Positions 1 through 6,420 of a stretch of DNA of 8,970 bases are shown piece after piece (within the stretch, counting starts at the first letter, position 1; each line of letters starts with the position of its first letter). The notes beneath the pieces were generated by a model. That model did no database searches. It was not told where the DNA came from and saw nothing but the letters and a program-made list of their open reading frames with translations. Location: positions 1 through 8,970 of the forward strand of contig PWMO01000488.1 in assembly GCA_003558175.1 (NCBI GenBank), written 5' to 3'. The position numbers and the translations under genes were made by a program. The DNA comes from Spirochaetaceae bacterium. GTDB taxonomy: Bacteria; Spirochaetota; Spirochaetia; DSM-27196; PWMO01.

Positions 1-179
1 CTCCGCTCGCCGGCGAGCAACCGCTATCGTACAGCGGCCGCTTCCCGACGCTGCGCGAGGTTGAGGACTTCCTGTTCGCCGAAGCGATGGAGAAAGCCGA
101 GGGGAATCAGTCCATAGCCGCCCGAATGCTCGGTGTGGCCCAGTCTACGCTGAGCCGCCGCCTGAAGCAGATGGGATAG
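1..179 (+). CDS. C-terminal end of a Fis-type HTH regulator, probably a sigma-54 activator (5' partial)
   Basis: Only the last 58 codons are in the window, read in the frame that starts at base 3 and ending at TAG 177-179. The visible part has a linker, then a helical segment beginning FPTLREVEDFLFAEAM, then a helix-turn-helix of the Fis type (GNQSIAARMLGVAQSTLSRR) ending four residues before the stop. This arrangement is typical of the DNA-binding end of NtrC-type enhancer-binding proteins, which use an AAA+ ATPase domain to open sigma-54 promoters. The AAA+ domain with its GAFTGA loop would lie upstream of the window and is not seen, so the sigma-54 role is inferred. It is supported by the dyads at 432-532 and the sigma-54 promoter at 611-627 downstream. 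Fis-type helices also occur in some response regulators that do not act on sigma-54. The signal sensed is unknown. Confidence 0.8.
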   Translation, partial: PLAGEQPLSYSGRFPTLREVEDFLFAEAMEKAEGNQSIAARMLGVAQSTLSRRLKQMG

Positions 180-304
180 AAAGTGGTGCCGATTTTGTTG
201 TTCAGAGTGAAGCAGGAGAAAACTTCCTGGGGCGTCCCGTGCAGCAGGTCACACCGTGCACATTCGTGGGTATCTCATCCCCATCGAGGCAACTCCCGCC
301 CTCA

Positions 305-346
305 CGGCCGGCGTCCCAGCTGAGCACCGGTTGGCTGCGCCGGCCG
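305..346 (+). other. GC-rich inverted repeat, possible transcript end of the upstream regulator
   Basis: A 9-bp perfect stem pairs 305-313 with 338-346. After a three-base bulge on the left arm, 317-320 pairs with 334-337, so the hairpin should be very stable. It is the strongest structure in the 250 GC-rich bases after the regulator gene. No T-tract follows, so it is not a canonical intrinsic terminator. It might act with Rho or simply protect the 3' end of the transcript. I see nothing else supportable between 180 and 431. Confidence 0.3.
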
Positions 347-431
347 CCGTCACGGTTACCCGCAATCACTAAGCCGCCGCGCCTGCCGCCATCACCGGGG
401 CGCGCTTCCACCGGAACTCTTGACGAAAGGC

Positions 432-465
432 CTATGCGTTTTGCATAGCTATGCAAAACGCATCA
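432..465. promoter_or_regulatory. Double 17-bp dyad, candidate enhancer-binding sites 1 and 2
   Basis: Bases 432-448 read ctatgcgttttgcatag, a dyad with ctatgc and gcatag arms and five central bases. Bases 449-465 hold a second dyad of the same kind on the opposite strand, with its last two bases diverged. Together they make a perfect 30-bp palindrome at 434-463. The two centres are 17 bp apart. Site centres lie about 198 and 181 bp upstream of the predicted sigma-54 start site near 638, within the usual range for upstream activating sequences of enhancer-binding proteins. There is no T-tract and the repeat sits between genes, so a terminator is less likely. The cognate protein is probably the regulator encoded at 1-179, but that is inference. 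Confidence 0.55.
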
Positions 466-515
466 ACAGCTATCTTCATATCCTGTAAAAATTTGTATCC
501 GCTATCGCGGGATTG

Positions 516-532
516 CTATGCGATTTGCATAG
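516..532. promoter_or_regulatory. Third 17-bp dyad, candidate enhancer-binding site 3
   Basis: The sequence ctatgcgatttgcatag differs from the copy at 432-448 by one central base and keeps both six-base arms perfect. Its centre is about 114 bp upstream of the predicted sigma-54 start. Repetition of the same dyad 84 bp away is the main reason to treat these as protein-binding sites rather than chance palindromes. Confidence 0.55.
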
Positions 533-568
533 GGGTCTAATCCCCGTGTCGTGGCGAAAGCTTCAATA

Positions 569-593
569 TAAGTCTTTACATTAAAAAGACTTA
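569..593. repeat. 9-bp inverted repeat upstream of the sigma-54 promoter
   Basis: The arms 569-577 (taagtcttt) and 585-593 (aaagactta) are perfectly complementary, with a seven-base loop. The repeat is AT-rich and differs from the ctatgc dyads. It ends 18 bp before the sigma-54 element. A weak sigma-70-like pair, TTTACA at 575-580 and TATAGC at 599-604 with an 18-bp spacer, overlaps it, so it could be an operator over that -35 region. It could also be a small transcript-end hairpin, or a bend or integration-host-factor-like region. None of these can be settled from sequence. Confidence 0.35.
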
Positions 594-610
594 AGTAGTA
601 TAGCGTTCGT

Positions 611-627
611 TTGGCACGGTGTATGCT
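611..627 (+). promoter_or_regulatory. Sigma-54 (RpoN) promoter
   Basis: The element ttggcacggtgtatgct matches the sigma-54 consensus YTGGCACGRNNNTTGCW at every specified position except one (A instead of T at 623). The invariant GG (613-614) and GC (625-626) are exactly 12 bp apart. Transcription should start near 638. It points towards cheY, 186 bp downstream, with no gene between. Upstream dyads at 432-532 and an adjacent regulator gene with a Fis-type helix-turn-helix complete a standard sigma-54 control region. The alternative is a chance match, which the strength and context make unlikely. Confidence 0.7.
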
Positions 628-694
628 ATATAGGGTGTAGTTAAAAAAAGTAAAAAGCTATGTAAAAATGGGATGTAAAAACCGGGTTAACCGG

Positions 695-732
695 CACGTG
701 AGTCCCGGGAAAGGCTGACCGGGACCCACGTG
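695..732 (+). other. Stable hairpin in the sigma-54 leader transcript
   Basis: Arms 695-708 and 719-732 pair over 14 bp with one mismatch around a ten-base loop. A bulged G at 733 would allow further pairing of 693-694 with 734-735. The hairpin lies between the sigma-54 start site (about 638) and the sigma-70 promoter at 774-802, so only the longer transcript carries it. The bases after it are C-rich with no T-tract, so it is not a standard terminator. Possible roles are mRNA stabilisation, attenuation, or the 3' structure of a short RNA of about 100 nt. Confidence 0.45.
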
Positions 733-773
733 GCCGTCCCCTCCAATCGCTGATTTCTGAATTTCGTGCATTC

Positions 774-802
774 TTGAAATCTTTCCTCATTTCCAGTATA
801 AG
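774..802 (+). promoter_or_regulatory. Sigma-70-type promoter of cheY
   Basis: TTGAAA (774-779) and TATAAG (797-802) each match five of six consensus bases, and the spacer is exactly 17 bp. Transcription would start around 809, immediately at the ribosome-binding sequence GGAGG (809-813), giving a leader of only about 15 bases before the ATG at 824. With the sigma-54 element upstream, cheY appears to have two tandem promoters: a basal one with a minimal leader and an inducible one with a long structured leader. Confidence 0.55.
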
Positions 803-823
803 TTTACCGGAGGCTCGTACGAA

Positions 824-1258
824 ATGAAGAGCAAGGGCGACTTTCCAAGTCTGAATGAAAAGACACCTGAAGGGCTGAAGCCTGACGGCACCGCGTACCG
901 TGTGATGATCGTGGACGATTCCATGTTTGTCGCAAAGCAGCTGGGCCAGATTCTGACGTCCGCCGGGTTCCAGATTGTCGCCACTGCGACGGACGGCCGG
1001 AATGCCGTTGACAAGTACAAAGAGCTCCATCCAAACGTCGATCTGGTAACCATGGACATCACCATGCCGAACATGGACGGTGTCTCCGCACTGGAAAAGA
1101 TCGTTGAGTTTGACAAAAACGCTCGAGTCGTCATGATAAGCGCGTTGGGTAAGAACGACCTGGTAAAGAAGTCGCTGATCATTGGCGCAAAGAACTATAT
1201 CGTGAAGCCGCTTGATCGACAGAAGGTGCTGGAACGCGTTCTTCATTCGCTCAAGTGA
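824..1258 (+). CDS. cheY: CheY-like chemotaxis response regulator
   Basis: This is a 144-residue single-domain response regulator with no output domain. An N-terminal tail of about 25 residues precedes the receiver fold. The acidic pair is D31-D32 in VMIVDDSM, the phospho-acceptor is D78 in VTMDITMP, the conserved hydroxyl residue is S106 in MISALG, and the switch pair is Y125 and K128-P129 in NYIVKPL. In CheY, phosphorylation by CheA lets the protein bind the flagellar switch and change motor behaviour. The tail and core wording resemble spirochaete CheY. The ATG follows GGAGG (809-813) at 10 bases. The transporter operon starts 24 bp downstream with no terminator, so the genes may be cotranscribed. 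No cheA, cheW or cheX is visible nearby, so it could instead serve another histidine kinase. Confidence 0.92.
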   Translation: MKSKGDFPSLNEKTPEGLKPDGTAYRVMIVDDSMFVAKQLGQILTSAGFQIVATATDGRNAVDKYKELHPNVDLVTMDITMPNMDGVSALEKIVEFDKNARVVMISALGKNDLVKKSLIIGAKNYIVKPLDRQKVLERVLHSLK

Positions 1259-1282
1259 TCGGTTCCGGCCTCGGACTGCGGC

Positions 1283-2209
1283 ATGGCGGTACTTGAACTG
1301 GTCCTGCGGCGAGCAGGACGCCTGGCTGTCACGGTGTTTCTCATCACAACCATCGTGTTCCTTACCATCAGGGTGATTCCGGGTGATCCCGCACGCACCA
1401 TGGCCGGTATGGAAGCCACCGATCAACAGATAGAAGCGGTACGCGTACGGCTTGGCACGGATCGACCCCTGGGTGTGCAGTACGCTGAGTGGCTCTGGGC
1501 AACGGCGCGGCTGGATTTCGGCACCTCGTTCTTCTCCAACGATCGAGTGATTGACCTCATTCTGCAGCGATTTCCACTTACCGCTCTGCTGGCACTGTTT
1601 TCGTTTTTGCTGGCGCTCGTGGTGGCCATTCCGGTGGGTGTGCTGGCCGCGGTGAAGCGCTGGACCGTATGGGACGGATTCGGGTTGCTGTTTGCCCAGG
1701 TCGGCATGGCAATACCGGGTTTCTGGCTGGGGATTATGCTGTTGCTGCTGTTCTCGGTGCACCTCGGCTGGTTACCGCTGTTCGGCGCCGATACCCCGCT
1801 GCACTGGGTTCTGCCGGTGATTGCGCTGGCCACTGAACGTGCGGCTGTTCTGGTGCGCTTCATCCGCTCATCCATGGCTGAAGAACTGGAGAAGGAATAC
1901 GTGCTTGCCGCGGAAGCGAAGGGTTTTCCACCCGGTCGGGTATTCTTCGGGCACGCGCTGCGCAATGCGCTGCTTCCCGTGATCACCATAGCGGGCATTC
2001 AGTTTGGATATCTGCTGGGCGGTGCGGTCATCATAGAGCAGGTTTTCTCGCTTCCGGGACTCGGCAGGCTCTTTCTTTCGGCAATTCACGGACGCGACTT
2101 TCCCGTCATCCAGGGCGGGGTCGTCTTTGTAGCAGTTGTGTTCTCGCTCACGAACTTCGCCGCCGACGTGCTCTACGCGCTGGTGAACCCTCGCATCAGG
2201 GTTGACTGA
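1283..2209 (+). CDS. dppB: Peptide/nickel-type ABC importer permease, DppB/OppB/NikB family
   Basis: The 308-residue length is normal for the family. Membrane segments are visible near residues 14-31, 100-123, 136-160, 175-193, 232-253 and 276-300. The large periplasmic stretch after the first segment begins VIPGDPA, as usual in DppB-type subunits. The cytoplasmic EAA loop that docks on an ATPase is clear at about residues 205-231 (EYVLAAEAKGF...HALRNALLP). It should pair with the C-type permease at 5582-6406 to form the channel. The ATG at 1283 has only a weak ribosome-binding sequence, which fits translation coupled to cheY 24 bp upstream. Its TGA overlaps the ATG of the next gene by one base. 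The symbol is family-level; substrate is unknown. Confidence 0.93.
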   Translation: MAVLELVLRRAGRLAVTVFLITTIVFLTIRVIPGDPARTMAGMEATDQQIEAVRVRLGTDRPLGVQYAEWLWATARLDFGTSFFSNDRVIDLILQRFPLTALLALFSFLLALVVAIPVGVLAAVKRWTVWDGFGLLFAQVGMAIPGFWLGIMLLLLFSVHLGWLPLFGADTPLHWVLPVIALATERAAVLVRFIRSSMAEELEKEYVLAAEAKGFPPGRVFFGHALRNALLPVITIAGIQFGYLLGGAVIIEQVFSLPGLGRLFLSAIHGRDFPVIQGGVVFVAVVFSLTNFAADVLYALVNPRIRVD

Positions 2210-3225
2210 TGGCGCTCCTCGATGCCGATACCCCATCCGCTGTACTCGATATATCGGGTCTGACGGTCCGGTTTGACGGACGTCGCGGCAGAGTTGCGGT
2301 GGTGCGGGACGTCGACGTGCGCGTCGCGCCCGCGTCGGTTCATGCGCTGGTAGGCGAATCGGGAGCCGGGAAGAGCGTGACTGCCAGAGCAATTCTGGGC
2401 CTTCTGCCCGCTACCGCCACCGTGTCCGGCCGCGTCATCTATCACGATGCCGACCTGTTGTCCCTCGCACCGCACCGGCTGCGATCAATCCGGGGCAAGC
2501 GTATCGCGATGGTTTTCCAGCAGCCCGACAAGCATCTTAACCCGAGCCTCAGAGTTGGTGCACAGATCGCGGAGGTGCTGCGGTATCACGTCGGCATCGG
2601 AAGGCAGCAAGCGCTGTCGCAGGCACGCGAGCTGCTTGACCTGGTGGAGCTGCACGGCAGGGACGTGCTGCGTGCGTTTCCGCACGAGTTGTCAGGAGGC
2701 ATGAAACAGCGGGTCGCGATTGCGTCTGCGATTGCCTGTCACCCGGAGGTGCTGATTGCCGATGAGCCGACAACGGCGCTGGACGCTACCATTCAGTCGC
2801 AGATTGTCACGCTGCTGGATCGGCTCAGACGCGAACTCCGGATGGCGATTCTGTTTATTTCGCACGACCTGCCGCTGGTGCGGGGATTTGCCGACGAAGT
2901 GTCGGTTCTCTATGCCGGGCGAGTTGTCGAGCAGGCGTCAAGCGCTGCGCTGTTCAGCTGCAGCCATCATCCGTATACCGATCGGCTCATCGCCGCCACT
3001 CCCGATCCGACCCGGCGCGGGCAGCGGCTCGCAGCCATTCCAGGTACGGTTCCCGATCCCGATGCGGTCCCTCCCGGGTGCGCGTTTGCGCCGCGCTGCC
3101 CGCTGGCGGTCGAGCGCTGCCGCAGTGAGCTTCCCGCGTTACGTCGGATTGGCGTTGCCGACGAGCGCCGCTCCGCCTGTCATTTCGCGGAACAGGTTGC
3201 AGAAGGGTGTCTCGCCGATGAATGA
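2209..3225 (+). CDS. dppD: Peptide ABC importer ATPase, DppD/OppD family, with Cys-rich C-terminal domain
   Basis: This 338-residue ATPase has all nucleotide-binding motifs: Walker A GESGAGKS (49-56), Q-loop Q104, ABC signature LSGGMKQR (161-168), Walker B VLIADE (181-186) and switch histidine H219. After about residue 250 comes the oligopeptide-transporter C-terminal extension starting at HHPYT. It carries four cysteines, C291, C297, C304 and C324, at the spacing that binds a 4Fe-4S cluster in structurally studied DppD/OppD proteins. The start overlaps the stop of dppB (TGATG), and its end overlaps the next ATPase gene by 8 bp, so the three are translationally coupled. It should form a heterodimer with the ATPase at 3218-4024 and drive import. 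Cluster binding here is inferred from the cysteines. Confidence 0.93.
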   Translation: MALLDADTPSAVLDISGLTVRFDGRRGRVAVVRDVDVRVAPASVHALVGESGAGKSVTARAILGLLPATATVSGRVIYHDADLLSLAPHRLRSIRGKRIAMVFQQPDKHLNPSLRVGAQIAEVLRYHVGIGRQQALSQARELLDLVELHGRDVLRAFPHELSGGMKQRVAIASAIACHPEVLIADEPTTALDATIQSQIVTLLDRLRRELRMAILFISHDLPLVRGFADEVSVLYAGRVVEQASSAALFSCSHHPYTDRLIAATPDPTRRGQRLAAIPGTVPDPDAVPPGCAFAPRCPLAVERCRSELPALRRIGVADERRSACHFAEQVAEGCLADE

Positions 3226-4024
3226 TCTGGTTCGCGTCGAACGACTGTCAAAGGTGCACTACGGCTCCGGCCTGCTGCGGCGCCGCGCCCACGCAGTGTC
3301 GGCGGTTGACTCCGTCAGCCTGACCATTGCCGAGGACAGCATAATGGGGCTGGTAGGGGAGTCGGGCAGCGGCAAGAGTACGCTGGCGCGCGCAATTCTC
3401 TACCTGGATCCTCCCACCGATGGTACCGTCTGGATAGCCGGGATGAATCCCGCTACACTTTCGCACGCTGAAATGCGGCAGTTCAGGCACACCGCGCAGA
3501 TTGTGGTGCAGGATCCGCACGCGGCGCTGAACCCGCGTCAATCGATCGGGGCGGCGGTTGCCGAGGGGCTCCGGAACCGGCGAATCCTTCGGCGTGAGCG
3601 CGAGCAGCGCGTGAGTGAACTGCTGGACATGGTGGGAATCTCGCCGCGCCGCCGCAACGACTACCCGCAGCAACTGTCGGGCGGGCAGCGGCAGCGGATT
3701 GTGATTGCGCGCGCATTGGCCATGGAGCCACGTTTTCTGGTGCTCGACGAGCCGGTCTCGAGTCTTGACGTCTCGGTCCAGGCCCAGATTGTAAATCTGC
3801 TGCTGGACTTGAAACAACGACTCGCTCTCACGTATCTTTTCATATCGCATGATCTGAATCTTGTAGCCTACATGAGCGATGCGATTGCGGTGATGAAAGA
3901 CGGCCGGATCGTCGAGTTGGGAGGCGCCGAAGAAGTCATTGCCGGCCCGAAGCAACACTACACACAGGTGCTGTTTCGGAATGCGCCCAGCCTGCTTCAG
4001 ACCCTGCCGCGAAGTGTATTGTAA
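3218..4024 (+). CDS. dppF: Peptide/nickel ABC importer ATPase, DppF/OppF/NikE family, short form
   Basis: The start is the ATG at 3218, eight bases inside the end of dppD and after a weak aaggg sequence. An open frame continues upstream only as an out-of-frame reading of dppD. The 268-residue product has Walker A GESGSGKS (47-54), Q98, signature LSGGQRQR (153-160), Walker B FLVLDE (173-178) and H211, so it should be active. It ends about 55 residues after the H-loop region. It therefore lacks the cysteine-rich C-terminal extension of usual DppF/OppF proteins (about 320-330 residues) and matches the length of NikE. Its partner DppD keeps the extension, so the ATPase pair is asymmetric. It precedes the binding-protein gene by 10 bp. 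Specificity for nickel cannot be concluded from this alone. Confidence 0.9.
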   Translation: MNDLVRVERLSKVHYGSGLLRRRAHAVSAVDSVSLTIAEDSIMGLVGESGSGKSTLARAILYLDPPTDGTVWIAGMNPATLSHAEMRQFRHTAQIVVQDPHAALNPRQSIGAAVAEGLRNRRILRREREQRVSELLDMVGISPRRRNDYPQQLSGGQRQRIVIARALAMEPRFLVLDEPVSSLDVSVQAQIVNLLLDLKQRLALTYLFISHDLNLVAYMSDAIAVMKDGRIVELGGAEEVIAGPKQHYTQVLFRNAPSLLQTLPRSVL

Positions 4025-4034
4025 GGAGTGTTCT

Positions 4035-5552
4035 GTGAAACGAATCATACAGATTGTCGCGGTGACCATGCTCGCCGTTTCGATATATCCGCTGTACGCT
4101 GGGGGGAGCCGGGAGCGTGCCGAAGCAGCCGGTGACGTGCTTCAGTTCGGGTTCTCGGGCAATCCCAATACGCTTGATCCGCAGGCAACAGAAGGCACCC
4201 TGACGTTCCAGGTGCTGCGCAGCGTCTACGACACCCTGGTTGAACCGGACCGTGACGGCCGGATCATCGCGGCGCTCGCGGAAAGCTGGGAGGTCTCCGA
4301 AGACAACCTGCGCTGGACGTTCCGGTTGCGTGACGGAGTGCGTTTTCACAACGGAGATGCTTTCACCGCCGAGGACGTGGCGGCAACCTTTGAGAGGCTG
4401 CGCGACCCGGTGTTTGGGTCGCCGCACGCCAAGGAACTGGAGTCGGTGCGAGAGATACTCACGCCGGATGAGCGACAGGTTGTGTTCGTCCTCGAGGAAC
4501 CGTACGCACCGCTTCTATCGTCGCTCGCAACCGGCTGGAGCGCAATTCTGCCGGCTTCCCTCGTCGCGGCTGAGCACGATTTTGCCGCGCACCCCGTCGG
4601 CACCGGGCCGTTTCGCTTTGAGCAGTGGATTCGTGATAACCGGATTTCGCTGGTGCGCAATGACGACTACTGGATGCCGGAGCTTCCGTACCTGGAGCGG
4701 GTGAACTTCAACATCATCACGGAAGTGGCGGTGCAGGTGCAGGGAGTACTCACGGGAGATCTGCACATCATCGATATGGTCGGCCCCACCGATATACCCC
4801 GGATAGAGCGGGATCCGCGTACCAAACTTGACACCGGGCTTTCTTCGTTGGTGATGGTGCTGGCAATGAACACCCGCAGGGAGCCGCTTGACGATCTGCG
4901 GGTGCGGCAGGCCATCAACCACGCGGTGGACAAGCAGGCCATCCTGGACGTGGCGTATGCCGGTGGCGAGGTCATTGGCACGTTTATGGACTACGGAGAT
5001 CCATACTACGTAGACTTTGCCGACCTGTATCCGCACGATCCGCAAACGGCGCGACGCCTGGTGGAGGAGGCGGGAGCGGGACAGGCAACCCTGGACCTGG
5101 TGCTGCCGCAGAACTACGAGCCGCACGTGCGCGCCGGAGAAATGTACCAGCAGATGCTCGCCGAGGTGGGGATCGACGCTCGAATACGGCTGGTGGACTG
5201 GTCGACCTGGCTTTCAGACGTCTACGCCGGTGCCAACTTCGACCTGACGGTCATCGTGCACACCGGGAAACTGGATCCGGATTCGCGGCTGTCGATGTTC
5301 GAAGCGACGCAGAACTACGTTGGTTGGAGTCATCCTCAGGCTGCGGAGAGCATTCGCGCGGCGCGCAGAACGGCGGGCTTTGAGGAGCGGCGCGAGCACT
5401 ACCGGCGCGCACTGGAGCTGCTGGCCGAAGAGGTGCCGTTTGTCTTCGTCGGGTCAAACTTTCGCTACATCGCGATGCGGGAAAACGTTGAAGGTTTCCA
5501 CATGGATGGAAAACTCGATACCTATGACCTGCGGCGCGTACGCTTTCGCTGA
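4035..5552 (+). CDS. Periplasmic substrate-binding protein, SBP_bac_5 family (peptide/nickel type)
   Basis: I place the start at GTG 4035, six bases after a good AAGGAG (4023-4028). This gives 505 residues and a proper signal peptide: MKRIIQ, a hydrophobic core, then likely cleavage after A22 (PLYA-GGSRER). There is no lipobox cysteine, so the mature protein should be soluble in the periplasm. The family signature is clear at residues 82-115 (AESWEVSEDNLRW, then RDGVRFHNGDAFTAEDV). It would capture an oligopeptide, dipeptide, nickel chelate or similar ligand and deliver it to the two permeases of this operon. It is the fourth gene of the transporter set and lies between the ATPases and the second permease, which is unusual. 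A longer in-frame reading back to 3939 overlaps dppF and would destroy the signal peptide. Confidence 0.93.
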   Translation: MKRIIQIVAVTMLAVSIYPLYAGGSRERAEAAGDVLQFGFSGNPNTLDPQATEGTLTFQVLRSVYDTLVEPDRDGRIIAALAESWEVSEDNLRWTFRLRDGVRFHNGDAFTAEDVAATFERLRDPVFGSPHAKELESVREILTPDERQVVFVLEEPYAPLLSSLATGWSAILPASLVAAEHDFAAHPVGTGPFRFEQWIRDNRISLVRNDDYWMPELPYLERVNFNIITEVAVQVQGVLTGDLHIIDMVGPTDIPRIERDPRTKLDTGLSSLVMVLAMNTRREPLDDLRVRQAINHAVDKQAILDVAYAGGEVIGTFMDYGDPYYVDFADLYPHDPQTARRLVEEAGAGQATLDLVLPQNYEPHVRAGEMYQQMLAEVGIDARIRLVDWSTWLSDVYAGANFDLTVIVHTGKLDPDSRLSMFEATQNYVGWSHPQAAESIRAARRTAGFEERREHYRRALELLAEEVPFVFVGSNFRYIAMRENVEGFHMDGKLDTYDLRRVRFR

Positions 5553-5581
5553 ACCGGTAGTCAGATGAGCCGTAGAATCGA

Positions 5582-6406
5582 ATGAGACCCCGAACCGAGA
5601 CGTTTGCCAGACTGCTGCTCGCCTTGACGCTCGGGTATATCGGGCTGCTGGCATTGCTGGCAACAGCTGCGCCGTTGGTGGCGCCGGTAGACCCGCTGGT
5701 ACAGGATCTCTCGGCGCGATTCGCTCCTCCCGGCAGCGATGGCTACCTGCTCGGCTCGGATGACCTTGGTCGCGACGTGCTGTCGCGCATCTTGTACGGT
5801 GCGCGGTCGGCGTTGCTGGTCGGACTGGTAGCGGTAGGGATTGCGCTTCTCATCGGATTGCTGGTTGGGCTTACGGCCGGACTGCTGGAAGGCGCCGTTG
5901 ACAGCACTCTGATGCTGCTGATGGATGCCGTGCTGTCGTTTCCTACGGTGTTGCTGGCAATTACGGTTGTCACCGTCTTTGGCTACGGGCTGCTGCAGGT
6001 GATGGCCGCCATCGGTGCCATCTTCAGTCCGTTGTTTGCTCGCATCATTCGTGCCGAAACGATGTCCCTGAAGCAGGAACCCTACGTCATGTCGGCGCGT
6101 GCGCTGGGAACCCCTCTGGCGCGGATTCTGGCGTTACACATCGTGCCGAACATGCTGCCGAAGATCGTGGTGCAGTGTACGGTCACCTTCGCGCTGGCGA
6201 TTGTGATCGAGGCTTCCCTTTCTTTTCTGGGACTGGGCGCGCAGCCACCGCAACCAAGCTGGGGGCTGATGCTGCGCAGCGCCCGCAACTATCTGTTTGA
6301 CGCACCGTGGCTGGCGTTATTCCCAGGGCTGGCCATTGGACTTACGGTGTTCAGTTTTAATCTGCTCGGAGACCTGCTGAACGAACTGCTGCAGATCCGG
6401 CACTGA
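5582..6406 (+). CDS. dppC: Peptide/nickel-type ABC importer permease, DppC/OppC/NikC family
   Basis: This 274-residue permease has a membrane segment near 11-33, then the typical periplasmic wording LGSDDLGRDVLSR (57-69). Further segments lie near 75-101, 112-135, 139-157, 197-216 and 245-266. The EAA loop is at about 166-193 (EPYVMSARALGTPLAR...HIVPNMLP), followed by the conserved LSFLGLGAQPPQPSWG (213-228). It is the partner of the permease at 1283-2209, although the two genes are 3.4 kb apart. The ATG at 5582 lacks a clear ribosome-binding sequence. A six-codon reading frame (5565-5585) ends across this start codon and could couple translation. It is the last gene of the operon and converges with the phospholipase gene 84 bp away. 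Confidence 0.92.
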   Translation: MRPRTETFARLLLALTLGYIGLLALLATAAPLVAPVDPLVQDLSARFAPPGSDGYLLGSDDLGRDVLSRILYGARSALLVGLVAVGIALLIGLLVGLTAGLLEGAVDSTLMLLMDAVLSFPTVLLAITVVTVFGYGLLQVMAAIGAIFSPLFARIIRAETMSLKQEPYVMSARALGTPLARILALHIVPNMLPKIVVQCTVTFALAIVIEASLSFLGLGAQPPQPSWGLMLRSARNYLFDAPWLALFPGLAIGLTVFSFNLLGDLLNELLQIRH

Positions 6407-6420
6407 GCTTCTCGCCGATG

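Noticed and set aside
202..456. Open frames on both strands (minus 202-456, plus 239-448) in the long intergenic region
   Set aside because: Both are rich in R, P and G, have no ribosome-binding sequence and run into the dyad at 432-465, so they look non-coding.
641..1762. Minus-strand open frame of 373 codons spanning the leader, cheY and part of dppB
   Set aside because: It lies opposite two well-recognised genes, has low-complexity composition (many Q, H and R) and no recognisable domain; it is the kind of shadow frame common in GC-rich DNA.
2756..3217. N-terminal extension of the second ATPase by 154 codons
   Set aside because: It is an out-of-frame reading of dppD. The ATPase domain begins right after the ATG at 3218, which gives the normal family N-terminus.
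3939..4034. N-terminal extension of the binding protein by 32 codons
   Set aside because: It overlaps dppF and would bury the signal peptide; GTG 4035 has a well-placed AAGGAG.
3248..4069. Minus-strand open frame of 273 codons opposite the second ATPase
   Set aside because: It lies entirely against a gene with intact Walker and signature motifs and shows no domain of its own.
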